Assembly: GCA_030737835.1 (NCBI GenBank)
Contig: CM060847.1
Coordinates: 18,663,280 to 18,727,279 of the forward strand
DNA from: Acorus gramineus
Lineage: Eukaryota; Streptophyta; Magnoliopsida; Acorales; Acoraceae
Length of the DNA: 64,000 bases
Direction: 5' to 3'
The notes beneath the pieces were generated by a model. It ran no database searches and had not been told where the DNA came from. It was given only the letters and a program-made list of their open reading frames with translations. The translations under genes and the position numbers were made by a program. The first letter of the stretch is position 1; every line of letters begins with the position of its first letter. Shown here piece by piece: positions 35,943-45,459 of this stretch.

Positions 35943-36410
35943 GATAACACTTACACACTAGGTAAGCCGCTCAACCGCACTTAATCCACAAGACACGCAT
36001 TAAGGGGTCGTCGAACCTCGACAATGCCTATGCGACGTCATCTATCTGATAGGCGGTTGAGTCCCATCACGAACGCTAGCATTTCGTCTCCTTATTCGCA
36101 ACCAATGTGGGGCAAACGCGACAGTATCCACAACTGTGCTTACATGCCGCCAGAGATAGGCCGCTCATCACAACCATTGGAACTCCGGCATCCTGCACTC
36201 CATGGGCAGATTCATCACGGGGAGTCCACGCTCTCGTCATCATTTAGCAACACCCTCCCGGTGTGGCCTCTACCTGGTAGCCTCCCAAGCCCGCTATCTC
36301 TGCCATATGGGTGCACCACAAGCATAGGATCTGGGAGCACCTCACAGGGCTCTGGCCTCAACCGGGCAGCTACAACACACAATGATTTATCGAAGCGACT
36401 CCAGATGCCA

Positions 36411-36850
36411 CTATGGAACCCTGTCCACTAGCGATCGCCCACTGAGCTGCAATAGGACGCACCCAATCCCGATCGTACGCATCACCACACCCAACCGCGA
36501 TGCATCGGAGCAAACTGCAAACCCACCCCTCCCAAACGGAAGGGTAAGAACTGGCGCTGAGGTGAGCCTTCGCTTAAACTCCAGGAAGCTCTCCTCGCAA
36601 GATGGGGACCATTCGAACCGGACATCCTTCCGAGCGAGGCGGTTAAGAGGTACAGCTATCTTTGAGAAACCCTCGACAAGCCTCCTATAATAACCCACCA
36701 AGCCCAGGAAGCTCCAAATCTCTGCGGGGTTCGACGGTCGACGCCAATTTAACACGGCGAGCATCTTATCCGGGTCCACAGATATGCCTTTGCCAGAAAA
36801 TCACGTGGCCCAGAAAGGCCATACCCTCCAACCAAAACTCGCACTTAATC
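36411..36850 (-). pseudogene. RT thumb/RNase H fragment out of order (element I)
   Basis: Minus frame 36411-36779 reads [58 protein letters not shown] and FAVCSDASRLG. This is the connection between RT and RNase H, as in O at 43300-43640. It lies 5' of the central RT fragment in reading direction, which is the wrong order. The 36000-36400 stretch after it is unrecognised. Confidence 0.85.
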
Positions 36851-36884
36851 CACCATCAATTTGATGCTTCTAAGGTAGTCCTTG

Positions 36885-37490
36885 ACTGGGAAAAGAAACC
36901 TTGGCAGGGCACCATGAGGTCCCGATATAGGATACCCCGACAACCAAACGAGGAACACGGAGTACCCTAGCCCGGGTCTCAACGCTGACCCTGCAAGGCC
37001 CCTCATCCAGAGTAGGAAGTCTGGAAGAAGACATCACCCTTAAAGAACACTACTAACCCCACTGGATCATCTACATCTAGATAATCACCCATCGATATCC
37101 TTCAACATCCATCACAAGACCGGACCCAACATCTTTGGGAACGGTCGAACAACAATTGGGTCACGAGACGTCGCGTCTTCGCCTCATCCACACCCTCACT
37201 CCCGAAAGGAGGAAACTTGGGACTTTGGGAGAGACTTAGACTGCTCTACACCCCTGGTCCACCGGTAGCCTCTCCCCGCTCCGTAGCTTACCTGGTACAG
37301 GATAGCCTGTCTAACGCCGGGGCTGTACTACACGGATCTGACGAAGGGGAGAACGATTCCACGCTCGCGACATCATTCATTAATCCTTTTCCGGGTTAGC
37401 CTCTACCTGGCATACTCCCACGATCAGTACCCCTCCGACTGCATCGGTGGTACCTACGGATGGGAATTCTCTGCCAGGACAGCTACAACC
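36885..37490 (-). repeat. LTR-derived fragment inside the internal region of element I
   Basis: The sequence contains AGGTCCCGATATAGGA, ACCAAACGAGGAACACGG, and CTCCGTAGCTTACCTGG. These words belong to the central part of type A/B LTRs (compare 21800-22140 and 32510-32600). It replaces gag C-terminus, protease and early RT, which are absent. Confidence 0.8.
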
Positions 37491-37499
37491 CGGCCTCCT

Positions 37500-37910
37500 C
37501 AACTCGAACAACCACTCTCAATACTCGCGCTGCAGCCTCTAGCTCCACCTCCCTCACCAGGGGATCCTGAACTTTCACCGCTGGAATCACCACGGGACTG
37601 GGGGTACTTCGGGTACCACTGGCGGATCTGCCATCAAGGGGACCTGTGGAACTGCATCACGGGCCGCCCGCAGCTCCTGAATCTCCCGTGCCTGCTCTGC
37701 CAACACTCTAGCCTGGGCCTCCAGTGCCCTCACCTGAGTCTCCACCAAATCTGTTATCCGAGCGAACGCACGTTTCCATGCAGGAGGCTCCTGCACCGAT
37801 CCTGGCCTCACAGCCGTGGACTCTCCAGTAGCATCCTCGCCTCTGGTAGGTCCGGAAACCTCCAAAGGTCGAGAGGGACCATGTCCGCGCCGTTCTCTGC
37901 GAGGAGGCAT
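37500..37910 (-). pseudogene. Gag N-terminus (element I)
   Basis: From ATG 37910 on the minus strand the frame reads MPPRRERRGHGPSRPLEVSG and TRGEDATGES, with a coiled-coil-like region (VETQVRALEAQARVLAEQ). It is close to O (MPPRRGMRGRGPSWP). It stops at about residue 107 by frameshift, then continues degenerately to about 37500 before the LTR-derived fragment. Confidence 0.88.
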
Positions 37911-38010
37911 ATCAGCAACCCAAGAAAACCAGACACTAGGATCAGAATACTCATATAGAAATCCTAGGACTCATCTCTACGAAAAGAAGACCATTGGCTC
38001 TGACAGGACC

Positions 38011-38024
38011 AGGCTCTGATACCA
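38011..38024 (-). other. Primer binding site, initiator tRNA-Met (element I)
   Basis: On the minus strand TTGGTATCAGAGCC follows the 5' LTR by a few bases. Confidence 0.9.
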
Positions 38025-38029
38025 ACTTT

Positions 38030-39274
38030 TGTCACGCCCCAGGGCGGCCGTCCCCGGGACGCGGCAAGTGTATATATGATATCAGTCTAAATAGGAGTTC
38101 AATAACATACTCACACAACAGCTAAAATGACAACACAGACAAAAGCAGGGCTGACATGATATATACACAAATAGCGGAAGCTAAAAGACTGAATCTGTAA
38201 CTCAAAGACATATTACAGACTGGTACATAATCAACTGTCCTGTGAGAGCCAATATATACAAAGACATCCAAATATAATACAAACGCGTGCCCAAGCATGG
38301 AATATAATACATACAATCAAAAGGGATGCTGATAGCCTCTAACACTCGCGGGACGTGGCGCTGCTCCGCTACTGATGAAATCCCTCGGGGAGCTCCTCCT
38401 CTAGATCCGACTCAGATAGCACTGAAGAAAAATATTATGCGAGGGGTGAGCCACACGCTCAGTGAATAGCACAACCCATGCATCACAATTTATATTAACC
38501 ACCAGATATTATTAACCACAATCACATTATTCAAGCCTCAAGGTGGCAAGAACTACACTAATCCAGTGGGTCGCTATCGCCAACTCACTACACCCTCACC
38601 CTCACCCCTCAATAGGTGACATAGGCTATTGGGACTTACTAGGCTGATAATCATCCTTACACAAACACTTGGGGGGGCAGAGGAAAAGAGAAGGAGAGAC
38701 CAGATGATGTTGATAATATTTTGGCTATTACACAAACACTTGGGGGGGCAGAGGAAAAGAGAAGGAGAGATTAGCTGATAATATTTTGGCTATTATCAAA
38801 ATATCTTAAGGAGAATTTACTAAGTCGCCCTCCGACTAGAAATTCTGCGTAAGCTTCACTAGAAAAGCTATAAATTCTCCGATACAGCTCCGAATTGCTT
38901 GATTCCAAGACCGATGGAAAGCTAAGAAGATTATCTACAACTTTCATGTTCATGGCAAGATCAGATAATCTCTCCAGCTAATCCAAAATTAGAGCTAAAC
39001 ATGGAACAGGGCTGCTGCCAGAATTTCCATCCCCGGGGTATACTTGAAAAAATACCCATAACTTTTACTACAAGAATCCAGTTGGTCTAATTCCACTTCT
39101 GTGCAAAAGCTAACTCAAAACTGGACATCTCATAATAAAATCATAATTAAACCTCTTCATCTTGGATTTTAACAAAATCAAATCCAAATACCAAATCAGG
39201 AATACATAACTTAGAGAAAAAAATTATGTACCCAAATCTTCAAATAGAGCGCTCCAAATGACACAGACCCAAGA
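38030..39274 (-). repeat. 5' LTR of element I with large internal deletion
   Basis: It matches the 3' LTR at both ends but is only 1,245 bp against 3,033 bp. About 1.8 kb is missing, including the GC-rich block and the 36-nt segment. The break lies near 38660, where sequence equivalent to about 32010 joins sequence equivalent to about 33845. It ends GACCCAAGA instead of GACCCAACA. Confidence 0.85.
38662..38790 (-). repeat. Imperfect 68-bp tandem duplication at the deletion junction
   Basis: The unit beginning ACACAAACACTTGGGGGGG and containing TTTTGGCTATTA occurs twice, at about 38662-38729 and 38730-38795. It is present once in the 3' LTR of the same element. Such filler duplications are typical of end-joining repair. 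Confidence 0.8.
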
Positions 39275-40229
39275 TGCGCAGCCCTGCGCCTACCCGCGCG
39301 TACTGTGCCCCTGCGCAGCACCCCATGCACACGCCAGCGCACCCGTCTACGCGCGCCCGAGCCCTTCCCACCACCTTCCTCAGCCCTCCACACCCCTAAC
39401 ACACATGCATACTCCATAACACACCCTAACCAAGCATCTAAACAAGAAAAAAGGGAGGAGAAGGACTCGCCCAAGAGAGGAGGAACAATGGCAGGAACTC
39501 GGGTGCCCTTCGGGCACTGAATCGCCACCACCAAGACCACCACCACCAAGATCTCCCTCAGCCCTAGCAAAGGCTGAAATCAGGGGAGAAATGGGACCAT
39601 GAGGGGAGGTAGAGAAAGGGGGAAACCAAAAATAAAACCATGGGAAGGTAGATCAAGTCCTCACCTTCCTTTTTCCCTTCAATGGCTTTTCTTTTCTTCC
39701 ACTCCTACTAGCTCTAATGGGGGAATTAAAGAGAGGGGATGTGAGGGTTTGTGTGTGAGAGAGATGGGGAGAGAAGAAGAAGAAGAAGGGGTGCACGCCC
39801 ACTTAAGGGGCCACACACACACTTACACTTAGGGTTTTTTGTCATTTTTGTGAACTTTGACCTTAGTCAACCCATCCACACAAACAAACAAAACCAATTG
39901 ACCAAGTCAAGGGTCAAACTTGACTTGGTCAAAGTCATCTTTGACTTGGTCAAGTCTCCCATGACTTCCCGCTTGGTCAAAACCCGGATACGATTCGGAA
40001 CTGTGAAATTCTGAAACGTTACCGGAATTCGATGAAATTTTCGTGAGTGGCTTGAAATGGCACCAGGACACATAATGTGCAGTTAGATTTTCAATCGGAG
40101 TTCTCAAGCTCATGATGATAGCCAAAAGTCTGAAATTTAGCGGTTCCGATCGAAAAAAAAGAAAAAGTTGAAAAACTGCCAGAATGCTCCAATGGTGACC
40201 AGAAGGCTAAAAGTGACACATATATAACA

Positions 40230-40245
40230 TTCTTCCCCCCTTAGG
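40230..40245 (-). other. Polypurine tract of element O
   Basis: Minus strand CCTAAGGGGGGAAGA lies directly next to the 3' LTR end at 40229. Confidence 0.9.
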
Positions 40246-40277
40246 AAATTTTGTCCTCAAAATAAATACAAAAACAT

Positions 40278-41000
40278 CTAGGAAGGGAAAAGATGCGGAT
40301 ATGCGCCACGCATGGCGTCCTCGCTCTCCCAAGTGGCCTCGGCACCTGAACGGTGCTGCCATCGCTCCTTGACCAACTGTACGGTCTTGGTGCGGAGCCT
40401 CTTCTCGCGTCGGTCCAGGATCTCGATCGGCTGCTCCACGAATGACAAGTCCGGCTCGAAGACGAGCGGCTCGAATGGGATGACGTGAGCAGGATCGTGG
40501 ACGTAACGCCTCAGCTGCGAGACATGGAAGACGTCATGGGCCTGAGCCAACTGTGGGGGCAGAGCTATGCGATAGGCCACCTCTCCAACCCGCTCGAGGA
40601 TGAGGAACGGCCCGATGAAATGCGGACTCAGCTTGCCCCGCACACCGAAACGGAAGATGCCCTTCATCGGGGACACCTTCAGGAAGACATGGTCACCAAC
40701 CTCGAAGGCGAGCTCACGGTGACGATGATCGGCGTAGCTCTTCTGACGGCTCTGAGCGACTCGGATACGCTCGCGAATTGTCTTGACCATCTCTGAGGTC
40801 TGGTGGATGATCTCTGGTCCCTCCAACTGGCGCTCTCCGACCTCGTCCCAACACAAGGGGGACCTGCAGCTACGGCCATAGAGCGCTTCGTATGGAGCCA
40901 TCCTGATACTCGAGTGGTAGCTGTTGTTGTAGGCAAACTCCACCAACGGAAGATGCCTCTCCCAACTGCCCCCAAAGTCGAGAATGCAAGCTCGCAGCAT
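40278..41000 (-). pseudogene. Integrase C-terminus and chromodomain (element O)
   Basis: A 240-codon minus-strand frame reads [25 protein letters not shown] and APYEALYGRSCRSPLCWDE. GPQ-like linker sequence, FEVGDHVFLKVSPMKG, GPFLILERVGEVAYRIALPP and HDVFHVSQLRRYVHDPAHV follow. The C-terminus has EQPIEILDRREKRLRTK, VQLVKERWQH and ATWESEDAMRGAYPHLF. This is a group II type chromodomain, as in Tekay/Del, thought to bind modified histone tails and steer integration. A single in-frame TAG (41011-41013) cuts it from the rest of integrase; otherwise the frame is intact. Confidence 0.93.
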
Positions 41001-41012
41001 GTCCTCCAGGGT

Positions 41013-41753
41013 CTAAATCGTCCTCTCTGACTGGCCGTCCGTCTGCGGATGAAACGCTGTACTAAAGTGGAGGTTCGTACCGAGGGCGTGCTGAAGGCTA
41101 CGCCAGAACCTCGAAGTAAATCGCGCGTCTCTATCAGAAATGATGCTGACGGGAGTGCCATGGAGACGAACAATCTCGGAGACAAACAACTGCGCCAGGG
41201 TGTCCAGAGAATCGGTGAGTCGGATGGGGAGGAAATGAGCGGACTTAGTCAGTCGGTCGACGATTACCCAGATGGCATCGCGACTCGAACGTGACCTCGG
41301 CAAACCCAAAACGAAGTCCATGGTGATCTGCTCCCACTTCCACTGAGGAATCTCAATGGATTGCAGCTTCCCCGCAGGACGCTGATGCTCCGACTTCACC
41401 TGCTGGCATACCAAGCAACGGGCAACGAAACGGCCAATATCCGTCTTCATCCAGCGCCACCAGTAGCCACGACGAAGGCCCCTGTACATCTTCGTGCCAC
41501 CAGGATGCACTGTGTACCTCGAACGATGGGCCTCGTCCAAGATCTTCTGCTTCAGCTCTGCGTCGTCAGGAATGCATACTCGACCTCTGAACCGTAGGAT
41601 CCCGTCCTCGCGAATCTGGTAGTCCGGACGCTCGCCCCGGGCGACGCCTTCAGAGAGGACTAGAAAGTGAGGATCCTGCCTCTGAGCCGTGCGGATCTCG
41701 TCGAGAAGAACGGGCTGCACCACTAGCCAGGCCAAATAGCCACCCGCAGGCAA
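41013..41753 (-). pseudogene. Integrase zinc finger and catalytic core (element O)
   Basis: The minus-strand frame begins near the strong-stop insertion ([18 protein letters not shown]). It carries the integrase_H2C2 zinc finger (Hxxx[32 protein letters not shown]), [14 protein letters not shown] with the first Asp, and [15 protein letters not shown] with the second. TDGQSERTI carries the Glu. All DDE residues are present. It ends at a TAG where the C element reads CAG (IQTLEDM), a CHG-context C-to-T change. Confidence 0.93.
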
Positions 41754-42962
41754 CGGGTGACCCGGGTTCGATCCCCGGCAACGGCGCCAAAAACTTGATT
41801 GAATATTTAAGTTGTTATTAATTACCGCAAGTGCACGGATCGTTACAGAAGTATAGATCTAGCAAATACGGGTCGAACCCACAGAGAATTGTTCAAATCA
41901 AATTATTAATCAATTTAACTAATCGAACTAGAAAGAAAGATTGATGAAGTTATTTATTTATTTATTATTATTATTAAAAAGAGAATATTAATATGAAAAG
42001 ATAACTAGGGTTTTAGAATCCACCATGCAATACCAATTTAGGGATTATATTCAAATATGAAACTCCACCATATAACTCAATCAATATTGATGTTAATCAA
42101 ATACCAATCGGAAAATAAATATTTAAAATCATATTAATTATTTCATAAAATCAGATTTGAAATCAAAACAATCATCTCAATATTCACATATTAGGAAGAG
42201 AATAAGATATCAAATAGTTAACCAAGCATACCCTATCAAACCCTAAACAAGAGATCCTTGAAGATGGTTCTACGATTAAAAATCTTGATTTATGAAAACC
42301 CAATAGAATGATCTATCTCCCTTCCCTTTATAAAATCTACCAACTCAATATTCAACATGTTAAGAAGAACATAAAATATCATAGAACTCAATCAAAATAT
42401 ATTTTATCAAATCAAATACAAGAGATTTTTGAAGAAGGTAATAAGAAATTCACACAAAAGGTTTCAAAAGAGAATTGAAGGAGAGATTGATAAGCAATAA
42501 AGCAAACAATATGGAGAATTCAAATCTAAATATAAAATCCTAAACTAACATTGCATGGTTTCATCTTCAACCCTAGTTGAAGATTTAGCTACTAGAAAAC
42601 ATGATCAAATAAAAGAAAAGAAAAATAAAAGACATCATATTATTAAAAAATTCTTGAAAATAAAAACACAAAATTAATATTAAAATTCAGATCTAATGGA
42701 ATGCAAGAATCAAAATATATGAGATGAAAAGAAAAACAAAAACAAAGTAAAACTCTTGAATTCTTCTTCTCCTTTTGATTGTCTTTGTGCCTCCCCCTCT
42801 TTCTATTCACATGTGCTCCTTTTATAGTCTCCAGCTTTTGAATCTCAACCATTTATTTGCAATATAATAGATGGTTAAGATTTGGTAGTTAAGATTGGCC
42901 TCAACCTTCCTCATATGAAGTTTAGATTTAATTCTCGTCCTTGATTTTCTGCAGAATCTTCA
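41754..42962 (-). mobile_element. Captured LTR plus tRNA-Asp 3' half (strong-stop-like cDNA)
   Basis: Read on the minus strand: an unrelated AT-rich LTR (about 42962 or 42953 down to 41796, roughly 1.16 kb, ending TTCAATCA), a short AGTTTT spacer, the primer site TGGCGCCGTTGCCGGGG (41789 downward), and then a further 18 or so nt. On the plus strand 41754-41789 equals the 3' 36 nt of plant tRNA-Asp(GUC) as I recall it, including the T-arm GGTTCGATCC and the CCA end. The insertion stops there. It has no 5-bp TSD. About 30 bp of integrase linker present in element C is missing. This fits end-joining capture of plus-strand strong-stop DNA. Confidence 0.7.
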
Positions 42963-42982
42963 GAGGCCTCCTCCAAAAGCCT

Positions 42983-43783
42983 TCAACGTTGTACAGCCAA
43001 GTGGGCGGCCATGCCCAAGGGCTGCCTGCTGAGAGCATCGGCCACGACATTCGCCTTACCCGGATGGTAAGCGATGTCACAATCATAGTCCTTCAGGAAC
43101 TCGACCCAACGTCTCTGACGCATGTTGAGCTCCGGCTGGGTCTGCAAATAAGTCAAGCTCTTGTGATCAGTAAAGAGCTCGAACTCCTCGCCATAAACGT
43201 AGTGCCTCCACATCTTCAGCGCAAAGATGATCGCTGCTAACTCTAAGTCGTGGGTGGGGTAATCCTGCTCATTGGGCTTCAACTGACGCGACACGTAAGC
43301 CACAACCTTACCGTGCTGCATCAGGACGCAACCCACACCCAGCCGCGATGCATCGGAGTAGACTGCGAATCCACCACTCCCAGACGGAAGGGTAAGAACT
43401 AGCGCTGAGGTGAGCCTTCGCTTCAACTCTAGGAAGCTCTCCTCGCAAGATGGGGACCACTCGAACCGGACATCCTTCCGAGTGAGGCGGGTAAGAGGAA
43501 CAGCTATCTTCGAGAAACCCTCGACAAACCTCCTGTAATAACCCGCCAAGCCCAGGAAGCTCCGAATCTTTGTGGGGTTTGACGGTCGACGCCAATTCGA
43601 CACAGCGAGCGTCTTGTCCGGGTCCACAGATATGCCCTCGCCAGAAATCACGTGGCCCAGAAAGGCCATACGCTCCAACCAAAACTCGCACTTACTGAAC
43701 TTGGTGAACAACTGATGTCGGGCCAAAGTTTCCAAGACAGTGCGGAGATGGTGAGCGTGCTCCTCAAGACTCCTCGAGTACAC
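42983..43783 (-). pseudogene. RT thumb, RNase H (element O)
   Basis: The minus-strand frame starts [19 protein letters not shown], directly after the position where the RT catalytic FIDDILV should be. It continues with [36 protein letters not shown], and a full RNase H. The RNase H residues are [17 protein letters not shown] (first Asp), [19 protein letters not shown] (Glu), [13 protein letters not shown] (Asp) and [10 protein letters not shown] (last Asp). Then the frame runs into the captured cDNA. RNase H itself is intact, but RT fingers and palm are deleted. Confidence 0.93.
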
Positions 43784-44754
43784 TCTCGGTAAACAGAACG
43801 GAGGAGAATACGGTCTCCGACGGGCAATGATATCTCCAGCATAACATCAAGAGGGGCGGACGCCACGCCCATCCGTCTCGCAAAAGCGGGAGACACGAAC
43901 GAGTGCGTGGCTCCGGAATCAAATAACACATATGCAGGGAGCTGGGAGATCAGAACAATACCTCGGACCACGCTACCCGAAGCCTGTGCCTTCTCGGCTG
44001 AAAGTGCTGCAACTCTGCCCTGAACAAACTGCGGCTGAGGAGCAGGGGCACGCCTCACAGGCTGCACTGGCTGCCTCCTCTGGTCAACTCGGCCACCCTG
44101 TGGCTGCTGCTGCTGACGCTGTGGCTGCTGCTGCTGGTGCGACTGCTGCTGCTGCGGCTGCGGAGGCACACGGGGTCGGCCAGCATCAGGGCAATTATAT
44201 AAAATATGCCCGATGCGCTGACAATGGTAACAGCGCCGCCTATCCGGCTGCCTGGCCTGGACTGGTACTGCCGCAATGGGTGCTGGACCTCGCACTGGCA
44301 CCACATCGACTGGAGTAGCGACAGCCGCTGACTGATCAAAGCGGGGCCGCTTCTTCTTGCGATGTACATGGTCCTGGCTCCTCGGGGGTCTCTGGTCTGC
44401 AGAAGGGGTTGGAACCCCCGTGGAGACCCCGAGGTCTCGCTCGACTATCTTCGCCTGAGACACCAAGTCTGAGTACCTCGTGAACGCCTGAGAAGTGACA
44501 TGCACCCGGATGGTGCTACTGAGACCCATCTCGAAACGACGGCATCGCGTCTCCTCATCCATCACCAAGGCGGGGGCGAACCTGGAAAGCCTCGTGAAGC
44601 ATGTGGAGTAGTCAGCGACTGACATGGAGCCCTGCGTCAGCTGCTCGAACTCTCGCATCACGATCTGGCGTGTCAAAAACGGGAAGTACTCCTCCAGGAA
44701 ATACCTCCGGAACCCCGCCCATAGAAGTCGCTCCACTCCCTCGGGGATGTCCAC
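43648..44754 (-). pseudogene. Gag C-terminal part and protease start, fused out of frame to RT (element O)
   Basis: The frame begins at an internal Met after a nonsense codon and gives the retrotrans_gag domain (REFEQLTQGSMSVADYSTCF and YFLEEYFPFL). A basic stretch and a zinc knuckle CYHCQRIGHILYNC follow (C-x2-C-x4-H-x4-C, complete). A Gln-rich linker leads to the aspartic protease site VLFDSGATHSFVSPAF. After RSVYREC the frame passes through a deletion into RT sequence read out of frame. About 900 bp (protease end and most of RT) is missing relative to C, with GTGTAC shared at both breakpoints. Confidence 0.93.
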
Positions 44755-44757
44755 CGA

Positions 44758-45345
44758 TCAGGTAGCCCACCAGTCGGCGGCGCTACCCTTCAACATGAAG
44801 GTGGCCAGGGAGACACGCTGGCGGTCGGTGCAGTGCATGGTCGAGAAGATCGTGTCCACCTCCATCAACCAACGCTCAGGGGCAAGGGGATCCGCCGTCT
44901 GGCCATGGAACTCGGGAGGGTGGAGCTTCAGAAAGGCAGTGAGGCCACTCTGATGCACTCGTGCTGCAGCCTCTAGCTCCACCTCCCTCTCCAGGGGATC
45001 CTGAACTCCCACCACCGGAATCACCACTGGGACAGGGGGTACGTCGGGCACCACCGGTGGATCCGCCACTAAGGAGATTCGTGGAACTGCCTCACGGGCC
45101 GTCCGCAGCTCCGGGATCTCTCGTTCCTGCTCGGCTAACGCCCTAGTTTGGGCCCCCAGTGCCCTAGTCTGAGTCTCCACCAGATCTGCTATCCGAGCGT
45201 AAGCACGCTCCCATGCAGGAGGCACCTGCGCCGGTCCTGGCCCCACAGCCGAGGACTCTCCAGTAGCATCCTCGCCTCTGGTAGGTCCGGGAACCTTCAG
45301 AGGCCAAGAGGGACCACGTCCACGCATTCCTCTGCGAGGAGGCAT
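44758..45345 (-). pseudogene. Gag N-terminal part (element O)
   Basis: The frame from ATG 45345 (MPPRRGMRGRGPSWPLKVPG) includes a coiled-coil-like heptad region (DLVETQTRALGAQTRALAEQ). It then has the start of the retrotrans_gag domain (LTAFLKLHPPEFHGQ, PLAPERWLMEVDTIFSTM, ATFMLKGSAADWW). It ends at TGA (44755-44757) where C has CGA (ATRSADIPEG). A CpG C-to-T change is the simplest cause, and without it gag would be continuous. Confidence 0.94.
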
Positions 45346-45440
45346 ATCAGAAACCTAAGAAAACTAGACACTAGGATAAAATACTTATATAGAAATCCTA
45401 GGACTCATCTCTAAGAAAAACAATTGGCTCTGACAGGACC

Positions 45441-45454
45441 AGACTCTGATACCA
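45441..45454 (-). other. Primer binding site, initiator tRNA-Met (element O)
   Basis: Minus strand TTGGTATCAGAGTC, one mismatch from the I copy, lies just inside the 5' LTR end at 45460. Confidence 0.9.
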
Positions 45455-45459
45455 ACTTT

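Larger units (their letters stand above)
31390..39274 (-). mobile_element. Rearranged Ty3/gypsy element 'I', reverse
   Basis: A two-LTR element inserted in the GC-rich block of the 3' LTR of O. The 3' LTR is 31390-34422 (first base pair changed to TA). The internal remnant is 34423-38029 and the 5' LTR 38030-39274. The flanks (CGTGC and TGCGC) do not match well, so the TSD is eroded. LTRs resemble type A in their right (U5-side) part and type B in their left (U3-side) part. The internal region is shortened, out of order and includes LTR-derived sequence. It cannot have been made by simple insertion of an intact element. Confidence 0.85.
29835..40229 (-). repeat. 3' LTR of element O, split by element I
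   Basis: Own segments are 29835-31389 and about 39275-40229. The first matches the 5' LTR from 45460 almost base for base. One visible difference is the CCCTCA run, three copies here (near 30380) against four at 46005. It ends ACATATATAACA before the reversed polypurine tract. Confidence 0.92.

Noticed and set aside
34501..36970. Plus-strand open frames in the internal region of element I
   Set aside because: They are antisense to recognisable minus-strand pol fragments.
41754..41789. tRNA-Asp gene
   Set aside because: Only the 3' half is present and it includes the untemplated CCA end, next to an LTR. No D-arm or anticodon is present.
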